A DNA stretch of 64,000 nucleotides from Mannheimia cairinae (lineage in GTDB: Bacteria > Pseudomonadota > Gammaproteobacteria > Enterobacterales > Pasteurellaceae). A program made the position numbers and the translations under genes. The notes under the pieces are model-generated. The model ran no database searches. It worked only from the letters and a program-made list of their open reading frames with translations, and was not told the origin of the DNA. This document shows positions 9,357 to 17,821 of the stretch, in pieces (the stretch's first letter is position 1; every line of letters begins with the position of its first letter). The stretch covers positions 30,640 through 94,639 of the forward strand of contig NZ_JAQSJE010000006.1 of the NCBI RefSeq assembly GCF_028649535.1, written 5' to 3'.

Positions 9357-10454
9357 ATGAAAAAATATGCTAAGTATTTGCCATTACTGGCAATTATTCC
9401 TTTTCTTGCATCTTGTGGTAGTAATAAATCCTCTAGTAGCAAAAAGCCAAAATCGACCCGAGTAGATTATTCAAAAGATACCAATGCAATGGATATTTTG
9501 ACTGGGCAGTTCTCAAATAATATTGATGATATTTGGGGAAGCAACGAGCTTTTAGTTGCCAGTAAAAAAGACTACGTAAAATATACCGATAGATTCTATA
9601 CCCGTAGCCATATCTCTTTTGAAGATGGGGAAATTACCATTGAAACACTTGGTAACCAAAACCACCTGCGTAACTCTATTATTCATACATTATTAATGGG
9701 GGCAGACCCAAGAGGAATCGATTTATTTGCTTCTGGCGATGTACCTATTAGTGCAAATCCATTCTTAAGAGGTCAGGTACAAGATCAATATGGGCGAGAT
9801 ATTACCAATATTGCTATTGCAAATGATTTTGCAACTTATCTGCTCCAAAACAAAGTACAAACACGCCGTTTAAAAAATGGTCAAACTGTTACCTATGTTT
9901 CTATTAAAATGGTGGCAGGACATATTGAAGTTCGTGCAAGACAATATTTACCGCTTGTTCGTCAAATGTCAAAACGTTATGGCATCGAACCAAGTTTAAT
10001 TCTTGGGATTATGGAAGTTGAATCATCCTTTAACCCTTATGCAGTCAGTTATGCCAATGCGATTGGTCTAATGCAGGTTGTGCCTCGTACTGCAGGACGG
10101 GATATTTTTGTACGTAAAGGAATGAGTGGTCAGCCAAGCCGTGAATATCTCTATAATCCATCAAATAATATTGATGCAGGTACGCTTTACTTAACTATTT
10201 TGCGTGATGAGTATTTAGATGGAATTACCGATCCGTTGGCAAAACGTTATGCAATGATCTCTGCTTACAATAGTGGTGCTGGTGCAGTATTACGAGTGTT
10301 TGATTCTGATAGATATTCCGCTATTCATAGAATAAATACATTATCGGCAGATGCAGTATATCGCATTTTAACGACTGCTCACCCATCATCTCAGGCTCGT
10401 AACTATTTAAGAAAAGTAACGGTTGCTAGAGAAAAATATCGCAATATTCGTTAA
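9357..10454 (+). CDS. mltC: Membrane-bound lytic murein transglycosylase C
   Basis: 365 residues. Lipoprotein signal with lipobox FLASC (Cys20), so anchored to the outer membrane, facing the periplasm. An N-terminal DUF3393-type region is followed by the SLT domain from about residue 200; the catalytic Glu is most likely E222 in MEVESSFNP, followed by [12 protein letters not shown] and the ISAYNSGAG motif. It cleaves the glycan strand to 1,6-anhydro-muropeptides. Last gene of the mutY operon. Confidence 0.95.
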   Translation: MKKYAKYLPLLAIIPFLASCGSNKSSSSKKPKSTRVDYSKDTNAMDILTGQFSNNIDDIWGSNELLVASKKDYVKYTDRFYTRSHISFEDGEITIETLGNQNHLRNSIIHTLLMGADPRGIDLFASGDVPISANPFLRGQVQDQYGRDITNIAIANDFATYLLQNKVQTRRLKNGQTVTYVSIKMVAGHIEVRARQYLPLVRQMSKRYGIEPSLILGIMEVESSFNPYAVSYANAIGLMQVVPRTAGRDIFVRKGMSGQPSREYLYNPSNNIDAGTLYLTILRDEYLDGITDPLAKRYAMISAYNSGAGAVLRVFDSDRYSAIHRINTLSADAVYRILTTAHPSSQARNYLRKVTVAREKYRNIR

Positions 10455-10537
10455 GCATAAATTTGAGTTGTTTTTAGACGAAACGTATAAAAAAAACTCA
10501 CTCAAATCATTGTTTTTTCAATTTTGTAAAAAAGTGT

Positions 10538-10566
10538 TTGACGTTGTGTGGTGAAATCAGCATAAT
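10538..10566 (+). promoter_or_regulatory. Promoter of first tRNA-Phe/Asn unit
   Basis: A -35 box TTGACG (10538-10543) and a -10 box CATAAT (10561-10566) are separated by exactly 17 bases, ending 18 nt before the tRNA-Phe 5' end. The same arrangement recurs in the second copy. Confidence 0.75.
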
Positions 10567-10584
10567 GCACCCCGCAACGACGTT

Positions 10585-10660
10585 GCCTCGATAGCTCAGT
10601 CGGTAGAGCAGGGGATTGAAAATCCCCGTGTCGGTGGTTCGATTCCGCCTCGAGGCACCA
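10585..10660 (+). tRNA. tRNA-Phe (GAA), copy 1
   Basis: 76 nt including encoded CCA. Acceptor GCCTCGA pairs with TCGAGGC. The anticodon loop TTGAAAA reads GAA; the D-arm has TAGCTCAGTCGGTAGAGC and the T-arm GGTTCGATTCC. It is cotranscribed with tRNA-Asn five bases downstream. Confidence 0.97.
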
Positions 10661-10665
10661 TCAAT

Positions 10666-10741
10666 TCCTCCTTAGTTCAGTCGGTAGAACGGTGGACTGT
10701 TAATCCATATGTCGCAGGTTCGAGTCCCGCAGGAGGAGCCA
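10666..10741 (+). tRNA. tRNA-Asn (GTT), copy 1
   Basis: 76 nt with encoded CCA. Acceptor TCCTCCT pairs with AGGAGGA. The anticodon is GTT in ACTGTTAATC; the T-loop is GGTTCGAGTCC. A Rho-independent terminator follows at 10752. Confidence 0.97.
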
Positions 10742-10751
10742 TATTTAGAAG

Positions 10752-10777
10752 CCCTGATGAGAAATCATCAGGGTTTT
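10752..10777 (+). terminator. Terminator after first tRNA pair
   Basis: CCCTGATGA (10752-10760) and TCATCAGGG (10765-10773) form a 9-bp stem with a 4-base loop, followed by TTTT. Confidence 0.85.
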
Positions 10778-10855
10778 GCTTTTGTATATTAAAGTTAATA
10801 TTGCTCAAATTTTAGTATTATGTGATTGAAAATGCTAAATTTCTCATAATTGTAT

Positions 10856-10884
10856 TTGACGAAGCATAAAAAAATCAGCATAAT
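10856..10884 (+). promoter_or_regulatory. Promoter of second tRNA-Phe/Asn unit
   Basis: TTGACG (10856-10861) and CATAAT (10879-10884), again with 17-base spacing. The bases between the two boxes differ from copy 1, so the core boxes appear conserved by selection rather than by very recent copying. Confidence 0.75.
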
Positions 10885-10905
10885 GCACAACACAAACGAC
10901 GAGTT

Positions 10906-10981
10906 GCCTCGATAGCTCAGTCGGTAGAGCAGGGGATTGAAAATCCCCGTGTCGGTGGTTCGATTCCGCCTCGAGGCACCA
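10906..10981 (+). tRNA. tRNA-Phe (GAA), copy 2
   Basis: Identical in sequence to the copy at 10585-10660, offset by 321 bases. Anticodon GAA, encoded CCA. Confidence 0.97.
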
Positions 10982-10986
10982 TCAAT

Positions 10987-11062
10987 TCCTCCTTAGTTCA
11001 GTCGGTAGAACGGTGGACTGTTAATCCATATGTCGCAGGTTCGAGTCCCGCAGGAGGAGCCA
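10987..11062 (+). tRNA. tRNA-Asn (GTT), copy 2
   Basis: Identical to the copy at 10666-10741, offset by 321 bases. Anticodon GTT, encoded CCA; followed by its own terminator. Confidence 0.97.
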
Positions 11063-11072
11063 TATTCAGAAA

Positions 11073-11099
11073 CCCTGATAAGAAATTATCAGGGTTTTT
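11073..11099 (+). terminator. Terminator after second tRNA pair
   Basis: CCCTGATAA (11073-11081) and TTATCAGGG (11086-11094), a 9-bp stem with AGAA loop and a T run. Relative to copy 1 the stem has a compensating G-C to A-T change, so the hairpin is conserved. Confidence 0.85.
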
Positions 11100-11265
11100 A
11101 CTTTTCTACGAGGCAGTACATACTTTCAAAAAAATTTTTTGTGATTTATCTCTAATTTCTTAGATAAAGTCTAAAATATTTCTTCACTTTTATACACAAT
11201 TCGGAGTATTATTGTCGCACATAATAATTAAATAATAATGATTCCTCGAATATCGTCAAATTTTG

Positions 11266-11297
11266 CGGCATAGTTTAATCCCTATGTCGTTTTTTTA
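11266..11297 (+). terminator. Leader hairpin with U-tract upstream of the MFS gene
   Basis: CGGCATAG (11266-11273) pairs with CTATGTCG (11282-11289, one G-U pair) and is followed by seven T residues. It lies about 110 bases before the MFS start codon. Bases 11100-11408 otherwise hold no gene. A second small hairpin, GCTAC/GTAGC (11379-11394), directly precedes the ribosome site. This may be an attenuator in the leader or simply the end of an unseen transcript. Confidence 0.6.
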
Positions 11298-11408
11298 TTT
11301 TTAAGGCTTGAAAACATTTACTATTAGGTCTAAACTTCAGCCGCTAAATTCATTAGCACCCTTCTCTTATCTTTAATTGCTACCCGTGAGTAGCGAAAGG
11401 AACTCAAA

Positions 11409-12620
11409 ATGAAAAATTCTGTAGTGACCAGCTATGGCTGGAAAGCACTTATCGGCTCTGCTGTCGGCTATGCAATGGACGGCTTCGATCTCTTAATTCT
11501 TGGCTTTATGCTTCCTGCTATTTCAGCAGATTTAGGATTAACGCCAACTCAAGGTGGCTCCCTTGTAACTTGGACATTAATCGGAGCTGTTGCAGGCGGT
11601 ATTATTTTTGGATCACTTAGCGATAAATATGGTCGTGTGCGAGTGCTTACTTGGACTATCGTATTATTTGCAGTCTTCACTGGATTATGTGCCTTTGCTC
11701 AAGGCTACTGGGATCTTTTAATTTACCGCACTATCGCAGGAATCGGCTTAGGTGGTGAGTTTGGTATCGGTATGGCTCTAGCTGCTGAAGCTTGGCCTGC
11801 TCGCCATCGTGCAAAAGCGTCTTCTTATGTTGCGTTAGGCTGGCAAGTTGGTGTATTAGGTGCAGCCTTATTAACTCCACTGCTCTTACCTATTATTGGC
11901 TGGCGAGGAATGTTTATTGTTGGTATTTTCCCTGCTTTTGTTGCTTGGTATCTACGAGCAAAACTACACGAGCCAGATGTATTTGTGGAAAAAACCAAAC
12001 AACCCTCTAATGATAAACTACAATCATTTAAATTATTGGTAAAAGATTGGAAAACAACAAAAGTCAGCCTTGGTATTGTGGTGCTAACCTCTGTACAAAA
12101 CTTTGGTTATTACGGCATTATGATCTGGATGCCAAATTTCCTCTCTAACCAACTTGGATTTAGTTTAACAAAATCAGGTGTGTGGACTGCAGTGACTATT
12201 TGCGGAATGATGATTGGTATCTGGGTATTCGGGCAATTAGCAGACCGTATTGGACGAAAACCAAGTTTCATCTTATTCCAAATTGGGGCAGTCGTGAGTA
12301 TTTTCACTTATTCGCAACTTACTGATCCAACAACAATGTTATGGGTTGGCGCGATTTTAGGTATGTTTGTAAATGGAATGATGGGTGGCTATGGTGCATT
12401 AATGTCTGAAGCCTACCCTACCCAAGCTCGAGCAACTGCTCAAAACGTACTTTTTAATTTAGGACGTGGTGTTGGTGGCTTTGGCCCTGTAGTTATCGGT
12501 AGTATCGTTGCTATTTATTCCTTCCAAGTGGCGATTGCAATGTTGGCCGCAATTTATCTATTAGATATTTTAGCAACCATATTCCTTATTCCTGAACTTA
12601 AAGGGAAAGAACTAGAGTAA
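11409..12620 (+). CDS. MFS transporter, aromatic-acid/sugar-acid type (AAHS/MHS-like)
   Basis: 403 residues with 12 predicted membrane helices. Helix 1 contains GYAMDGFDLLILGF, the acidic DGFD motif of organic-acid:H+ symporters, and loop 2-3 has GSLSDKYGRVRVL, matched by GQLADRIGRKPS in the second half. An acid such as a carboxylate is the likely substrate, but this cannot be resolved. AAAGGA precedes the ATG. It stands alone between two terminators. Confidence 0.85.
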   Translation: MKNSVVTSYGWKALIGSAVGYAMDGFDLLILGFMLPAISADLGLTPTQGGSLVTWTLIGAVAGGIIFGSLSDKYGRVRVLTWTIVLFAVFTGLCAFAQGYWDLLIYRTIAGIGLGGEFGIGMALAAEAWPARHRAKASSYVALGWQVGVLGAALLTPLLLPIIGWRGMFIVGIFPAFVAWYLRAKLHEPDVFVEKTKQPSNDKLQSFKLLVKDWKTTKVSLGIVVLTSVQNFGYYGIMIWMPNFLSNQLGFSLTKSGVWTAVTICGMMIGIWVFGQLADRIGRKPSFILFQIGAVVSIFTYSQLTDPTTMLWVGAILGMFVNGMMGGYGALMSEAYPTQARATAQNVLFNLGRGVGGFGPVVIGSIVAIYSFQVAIAMLAAIYLLDILATIFLIPELKGKELE

Positions 12621-12639
12621 TCATTACTTTTATTCAGCT

Positions 12640-12680
12640 ATCCGCCTTGATTCTACAATAGGAATGAAGGCGGATTTTTT
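12640..12680 (+). terminator. Terminator of the MFS transporter gene
   Basis: ATCCGCCTT (12640-12648) pairs with AAGGCGGAT (12667-12675); TTTTTTG follows. Located 20 bases after the stop codon. Confidence 0.85.
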
Positions 12681-12751
12681 GTATAATACCTCCAATTCTC
12701 CGCCAACAAGCGGTTACTTTTTTAAAAAATTTTGCAAATTGAGAAGCTAAT

Positions 12752-14143
12752 ATGTTTGAAAACCTATCCGATAGACTTTCCAAAACTCTGCGTAACATCA
12801 CAGGTAAAGGCCGTTTAACAGAAGATAATATTAAAGATACCCTGCGTGAAGTGCGTATGGCACTCTTAGAAGCCGATGTTGCTTTGCCTGTTGTACGTGA
12901 ATTTATCAACAAGGTAAAAGAGCGTGCTTTAGGTGTTGAGGTCAATAAAAGTTTAACCCCTGGGCAAGAGTTCTTAAAAATCGTTCAAAGCGAATTAGAA
13001 AACGCAATGGGCGAAGCGAATGAAGAACTTAACCTTGCAGCCCAACCGCCAGCAGTAATTTTAATGGCAGGTTTACAAGGGGCGGGTAAAACAACCTCGG
13101 TGGGTAAATTAGCGAAATTCTTAAAAGAACGTCATAAGAAAAAGGTATTAGTTGTTTCTGCCGACGTTTATCGCCCGGCTGCGATTAAACAGCTTCAGAC
13201 TTTAGCGGAAGCCCTAAAAGTTGATTTCTTCCCAACTGAAACTACACAAAAACCAGTAGAAATTGCAGAACTTGCTTTAAAACACGCAAAATTAAATTTC
13301 TTTGATGTGTTGATTGTGGATACCGCAGGTCGCTTGCACGTTGATGGCGAGATGATGGAAGAAATTCAGCAAATCCACGCAACGTTAGACCCGATTGAAA
13401 CGCTTTTCACTGTGGATGCAATGACAGGTCAAGATGCGGCGAATACAGCTAAAGCTTTCAACGAAGCATTACCGCTAACAGGGGTAATTTTAACAAAAGT
13501 AGATGGCGATGCCCGTGGTGGTGCGGCACTCTCTATCCGCCAAATTACAGGCAAACCGATTAAATTCCTTGGTGTGGGCGAGAAAACCGATGCGTTAGAA
13601 CCGTTCCACCCAGACCGTGTTGCTTCCCGTATTTTAGGTATGGGCGATGTAATGTCGTTAATTGAAGACTTACAACGCTCAGTCGATCAAGAAAAAGCGG
13701 AAAAAATGGCGGCAAAATTCAAAAAAGGCGATGATTTTACCCTTGAGGATTTCCGTGAACAGTTGATCGAAATGAAAAAAATGGGCGGAATGATGTCGAT
13801 GCTAGACAAACTTCCTGGGGCGAAAAACCTGCCAGATCACGTTAAAAACCAAATAGATGACAAAATGTTCGTAAAAATGGAAGCGATCATCAACTCTATG
13901 ACTTTAAAAGAGCGTGCTCGCCCTGATATTATCAAAGGCTCTCGCCGTCGCCGTATTGCATTAGGATCTGGCACACAAGTGCAAGATGTAAACAAAATCC
14001 TAAAACAGTTTGATGATATGCAACGTATGATGAAAAAAATGCGTAAAGGCGGAATGGCAAAAATGATGCGTGGAATGAAAGGAATGATGGGCGGAGGCTT
14101 AGGCGGTCTTGGCGGCTTAGGCGGAATCTTTGGTAAACGCTAA
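12752..14143 (+). CDS. ffh: Signal recognition particle protein Ffh
   Basis: 463 residues. GTPase that binds signal sequences and, with 4.5S RNA and FtsY, targets membrane proteins. N-domain at the start; G-domain P-loop GLQGAGKTTSVGKLA (about 107), DTAGRL, TKVDGDARGG; methionine-rich M-domain ending with MQRMMKKMRKGGMAKMM and a glycine-rich tail. An uptake sequence lies just upstream near 12707. Confidence 0.97.
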   Translation: MFENLSDRLSKTLRNITGKGRLTEDNIKDTLREVRMALLEADVALPVVREFINKVKERALGVEVNKSLTPGQEFLKIVQSELENAMGEANEELNLAAQPPAVILMAGLQGAGKTTSVGKLAKFLKERHKKKVLVVSADVYRPAAIKQLQTLAEALKVDFFPTETTQKPVEIAELALKHAKLNFFDVLIVDTAGRLHVDGEMMEEIQQIHATLDPIETLFTVDAMTGQDAANTAKAFNEALPLTGVILTKVDGDARGGAALSIRQITGKPIKFLGVGEKTDALEPFHPDRVASRILGMGDVMSLIEDLQRSVDQEKAEKMAAKFKKGDDFTLEDFREQLIEMKKMGGMMSMLDKLPGAKNLPDHVKNQIDDKMFVKMEAIINSMTLKERARPDIIKGSRRRRIALGSGTQVQDVNKILKQFDDMQRMMKKMRKGGMAKMMRGMKGMMGGGLGGLGGLGGIFGKR

Positions 14144-14187
14144 ATATTTGTAAGCGGTCTAATTTCTATGTTATTTTGCAAACAAAA

Positions 14188-14218
14188 GAAAGGCACAAAT
14201 CAGTTGTGCCTTTTATTT
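14188..14218. terminator. Terminator between ffh and the diflavin reductase gene
   Basis: AAAGGCACAA (about 14189-14198) pairs with TTGTGCCTTT (14204-14213) and is flanked by A- and T-rich tails, so it could serve both converging genes. Confidence 0.8.
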
Positions 14219-14233
14219 CTCTAAGATCAAGGA

Positions 14234-15790
14234 TTAATACACATCTCGCATTAATCGCCCTTCTGCAACCAGCTGTGCGATAATATTATTAAAATCATCC
14301 ACGTAAGGTTGTCCGCCAATTTCATCGGCAATTTTAATAAGTGTTGCATCAATTTCTTTACTCATTGCTTTGCTACCGCAAATGTAGAAATAAGCTCCTT
14401 GTTGAATTAAATTCCAGACAAGTTCTGCTTGTTGAGCTAAGGCATCTTGCACATAAAACTTTTCTGCCTGATCTCGAGAGAAAGCGGTAAATAGTTGGGT
14501 TAATGTGCCGTTAGCCAAATAATTCTCTAATTCTGTTTGATATAAGAAATCTTTAGCACGATAACGTTCCCCAAAGAATAGGTAGCTTTCTACACTTTGA
14601 TATTGGCTAGCTAACGCTTGCAAAAATGCAATATGTGGAGCAATTCCTGTGCCAGATCCAATCATTACTACGGGTTTATTTAAATTTTCTGGTAAACGGA
14701 AATTAGGGTTTGCTTGTGCAAAAATCGAAACAAATTCGCCCGCTTGTAATTTGGCTAAATAATCGCTTGCCGTGCCTTGATACGCTCGCCCGTCTAAATC
14801 GTAATGAACACGGCGAACACATAAATCGACATAATCAGGGTGTGTTTTTCCACAAGAGCTAATAGAGTAAGCTCGGGCAGAGAGGTTAGATAAAATCCCT
14901 TCTAAATCAGCAAGAGTTACGGTTTTTTGTGGGTCAAAATCACGTAAAACATCTAATAAATCGTGTCCGTAGAGATATTGCTCTAACGCTTTTTTATTTG
15001 AGATTTTTGTTAGATCTTTCAACTCACTGCTGCCACAGATTTTTTGAATATCACGTAGTACATTTTTACTTAATAAGCGTAATTCTTTATGGCGAAGTAC
15101 CTCAATAGCCGCTTGGTTATCAAACCATTTTGCATACTCTGCTAATAGTGTGTCAGGCTGCTGAACTTTCACATAAATTAAATCACCTGCTTGGTAAAAA
15201 ATACCACTATCTTGAAGTGATAAGCGAATATGGTAAACCGCCGGTTCTGAATTTGCTAAATGTTGGATATCTAATACTTTTGCTTGATAGGCTGATGCTT
15301 CGCCATAAACCTGTACAGAAAGCTGATGCGAAATAGGTTGCTCACTTGTATGAGTTAATGCCTGCTGAACGAGGGGTAGCCATTGTTTAAAGATTTCTTG
15401 GTAGTTTAAGTCAGCATCCACTCTTTCAATTAATGGCTGAACCGATTTTGCTTGTAATAACGCATCTAATTGTTTGCTATAGCCACAAAATTTATCGTAG
15501 GTAATATCGCCTAGTCCAAAAATGGCATATTTCACGTTACAAGCGGTCAAATTTTCTAATTTTTCTGCAAATGTGTCGGCATTTTCCGGTGGTTCACCAT
15601 CGCCAAAAGAGCTAGTTACAATTAACAATAAAGTATCTTGTTTTAAGGTTGCTAAATCAGTTTCATTTAATGTTGAGAGCGTTGGGGAATAAGAGGTTAG
15701 GAAATCTTGTTGAGCGAGTTGTTGAGCGATTTTTTCAGCATTACCCGATTCTGAACCATAAGCAATATGAAGATGTTTAATTGAAGACAT
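14234..15790 (-). CDS. Diflavin (FMN/FAD) NADPH reductase, CysJ-like
   Basis: 518 residues from the ATG at 15790 (MSSIKHLHIAYGSESGNA); the longer frame to 15844 runs through the PAS gene's terminator and is not expected. Domains in order: flavodoxin (1-140, YGSESGNA, SSFGDGEPP), FAD-binding reductase domain with RAYSIS, and NADPH site GSGTGIAPHIAF, ending RLMRDVY like sulfite reductase alpha. It is shorter than CysJ (about 600) and no cysI is nearby, so its electron acceptor is uncertain. It follows the PAS gene on the same strand but a strong terminator lies between them. Confidence 0.8.
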   Translation of the reverse strand: MSSIKHLHIAYGSESGNAEKIAQQLAQQDFLTSYSPTLSTLNETDLATLKQDTLLLIVTSSFGDGEPPENADTFAEKLENLTACNVKYAIFGLGDITYDKFCGYSKQLDALLQAKSVQPLIERVDADLNYQEIFKQWLPLVQQALTHTSEQPISHQLSVQVYGEASAYQAKVLDIQHLANSEPAVYHIRLSLQDSGIFYQAGDLIYVKVQQPDTLLAEYAKWFDNQAAIEVLRHKELRLLSKNVLRDIQKICGSSELKDLTKISNKKALEQYLYGHDLLDVLRDFDPQKTVTLADLEGILSNLSARAYSISSCGKTHPDYVDLCVRRVHYDLDGRAYQGTASDYLAKLQAGEFVSIFAQANPNFRLPENLNKPVVMIGSGTGIAPHIAFLQALASQYQSVESYLFFGERYRAKDFLYQTELENYLANGTLTQLFTAFSRDQAEKFYVQDALAQQAELVWNLIQQGAYFYICGSKAMSKEIDATLIKIADEIGGQPYVDDFNNIIAQLVAEGRLMRDVY

Positions 15791-15821
15791 AGTTTCCCTC
15801 AAAAAAGCGAAAGAGAAAGGT

Positions 15822-15857
15822 AGAAAAAAATGCGTGTAAATCATTCATTTACACGCA
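15822..15857 (-). terminator. Strong terminator of the PAS-protein gene
   Basis: Perfect 11-bp stem TGCGTGTAAAT (15831-15841) and ATTTACACGCA (15847-15857) with a 5-base loop; minus-strand tail TTTTTTT. Confidence 0.9.
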
Positions 15858-15874
15858 ATATGAAATATTATGAA

Positions 15875-16303
15875 TTAGCCGTGGAAGTCATCGAATACTT
15901 CTTTTGCAGCTTCCACCGCATCAAAATTAGCCATTAGATCATTGATAACACGGCGAACACTAATATAGCCAGTGATATTGCCAGCTTCATCAAACATTGG
16001 TTGCACTGTTGTATCAACAACATAAACTACACCGCCTTTACCACAGTTAGGCACAATACCAGTCCAAATTTTACCTGCTTGAATTGTATCCCACATATCT
16101 TTATATACGGCTTTTGGTACAGATGGGTGACGTACGATATTGTGTGGTTGGCCAATTAATTCTTCACGAGAAAAACCTGTTAATTTACAGAAAAGATCAT
16201 TGGCATAAGTAATAACGCCTTGTAAATCTGTAGTAGAAATAACTAATGTATCTTGTACTGCTTTTAATAGTGCTTCATTTGAAGGAACGATTTGTTCAGC
16301 CAT
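15875..16303 (-). CDS. Stand-alone PAS-domain protein, similar to the Aer sensor domain
   Basis: 142 residues made almost wholly of one PAS domain. It carries the Aer-type blocks ISTTDLQGVITYAND, GFSREELIGQPHNIVRHP, DMWDTIQ and WTGIV, which in Aer form the FAD pocket. No methyl-accepting, kinase, GGDEF or HTH domain and no membrane segment follows; only a short acidic helix remains. It may be a soluble redox or oxygen sensor acting on a separate partner. It lies upstream of a diflavin reductase on the same strand. FAD binding and function are inferences. Confidence 0.8.
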   Translation of the reverse strand: MAEQIVPSNEALLKAVQDTLVISTTDLQGVITYANDLFCKLTGFSREELIGQPHNIVRHPSVPKAVYKDMWDTIQAGKIWTGIVPNCGKGGVVYVVDTTVQPMFDEAGNITGYISVRRVINDLMANFDAVEAAKEVFDDFHG

Positions 16304-16618
16304 ATTAAATCTCCATTATATAGATTGAGGTTATTTTGTTTATCAGAATTAGTACTGAAAACATCTCTAGAATAATAGATAGAGATCCTAATGTAAATCC
16401 TAAATAACAACAATTCTCAAAAATAATCCAACTAAATTAGTCGGATTATTAAAAATTACTATATCACAACATTTAATTAATTTTGACTATAGATTATAGG
16501 CCGCATAAAAAGAAAATAAGTCGCATCATATTTTTGAATATAGTTTGAAATTTAATGAATTTAGCCTACAATCAAGTAATTATTTTTAATATTATGCAAA
16601 CAACTTAAAGGAAGCACT
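16304..16618. other. Divergent intergenic region between the PAS and ATP-grasp genes
   Basis: 315 AT-rich bases with no gene. It must hold the promoters of both divergent genes. The clearest structure is a hairpin at 16422-16450, AATAATCC pairing with GGATTATT plus ACTAA with TTAGT, without a long T run on the plus strand. I see no convincing regulator site. Confidence 0.5.
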
Positions 16619-17809
16619 ATGTCCAAACCTCTCAATTTCGTGATGATCTCCCCTCATTTTCCCACCAACTTTGAAACTTTTGCCGTTCGCTTACGTGAAA
16701 CTGGGTTTAATACGTTAGGTATTGCCGATACACCATATGAGCAGCTCAGTGAAACATTACGCAACAATTTAACTGAATATTATCGTGTTGATAATATGGA
16801 GGATTATGATCAAGTTTATCGTGCCGTTGCTTATTTTGCTCATAAATATGGTCGCATTGATCGTGTGGAATCCCACAATGAATATTGGCTTGAACTAGAT
16901 GCGAAATTACGTACTGACTTTAATATTTTTGGTTACAAAAATGATGATATGTTATCGATTAAAACCAAAGCTCAAATGAAAGAAGTGTTCCGTAAAACTG
17001 GGTTAAAAGTTGCCCAAGGACGTGTTTTTAAAGATGATGTAGATGCCCGTAAGCTCGCAAAACAGTTGAAATTCCCTGTTATCATCAAACCAAATTCAGG
17101 GGTTGGAGCAAGTGATACTTATAAAATTAAAACTGCAGAAGAATTAGAAGCTTTCTTTGGCTATAAAAACCCAACTGTAGAATATATTATGGAAGAGTTT
17201 ATTGATGGCGATATTGTAACCTTTGACGGTTTAACCGACCACGAGGGTAATATCGTTTTCTATTCTAGCTTAGAATATTCTGAAGCGGTGCTTGATACCG
17301 TTTCTAAAGACGGTGATATGTTCTACTATGTGCCACGTGAAATTTCTGAAAAATTAGTGGAATTAGGCAAAAAATGTGTGAAAGCTTTTAATGTGAAAGA
17401 ACGTTTCTTCCACTTTGAATTCTTCCGTGTAAAAGGTGGCAAGGGTAAGAAAGAAGAAATTTTACCATTAGAAATTAACTGCCGCCCACCAGGTGGTTTA
17501 ACCATTGATATGTGGAACTATGCTAATGATTTTGACGTATTCAAAGAATATGCAAATATCGTGAAAGAAAATAAGTTCTATACTGATATCCAGCATCCTT
17601 GGAATGTAGTCTATATTTCTCGTAAAGCAAACCAAAACTATGTCAATTCTATCGAATCCGTTTGCGAAAAATTTGCAGGCAATATTATCAGCGTGCAAAC
17701 CGTACCAGGCGTGTTTGCCAAAGTAATGGGCGAACAGGGTATTTTGGCTCGCACAGAAACAATGGAACAAATGCGTGAAATTGTACAATTCGCACACGCA
17801 AAACAATAA
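16619..17809 (+). CDS. ATP-grasp domain protein (carboxylate-amine ligase-like), function unknown
   Basis: 396 residues. The ATP-grasp fold is seen from FPVIIKPNSGVGASDTYKI (about 155, nucleotide-binding Lys and Gly-rich loop), through YIMEEFIDGDIVTFDG, to the metal-binding EILPLEINCRPPGG (about 285). The N-terminus FVMISPHFPTNFETFAVRL resembles a Rossmann-like pre-ATP-grasp domain. Such enzymes join a carboxylate to an amine or other nucleophile through an acyl phosphate. It is followed 12 nt later by an esterase gene, pointing to a two-step pathway. The substrates are not known to me. Confidence 0.8.
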   Translation: MSKPLNFVMISPHFPTNFETFAVRLRETGFNTLGIADTPYEQLSETLRNNLTEYYRVDNMEDYDQVYRAVAYFAHKYGRIDRVESHNEYWLELDAKLRTDFNIFGYKNDDMLSIKTKAQMKEVFRKTGLKVAQGRVFKDDVDARKLAKQLKFPVIIKPNSGVGASDTYKIKTAEELEAFFGYKNPTVEYIMEEFIDGDIVTFDGLTDHEGNIVFYSSLEYSEAVLDTVSKDGDMFYYVPREISEKLVELGKKCVKAFNVKERFFHFEFFRVKGGKGKKEEILPLEINCRPPGGLTIDMWNYANDFDVFKEYANIVKENKFYTDIQHPWNVVYISRKANQNYVNSIESVCEKFAGNIISVQTVPGVFAKVMGEQGILARTETMEQMREIVQFAHAKQ

Positions 17810-17821
17810 GAGGTAAATCCA

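Noticed and set aside
11140-11155. CRP-like TGTGATTTATCTCTAA before the MFS gene
   Set aside because: The second half-site matches at only three of five positions and spacing to any -10 box is not standard.
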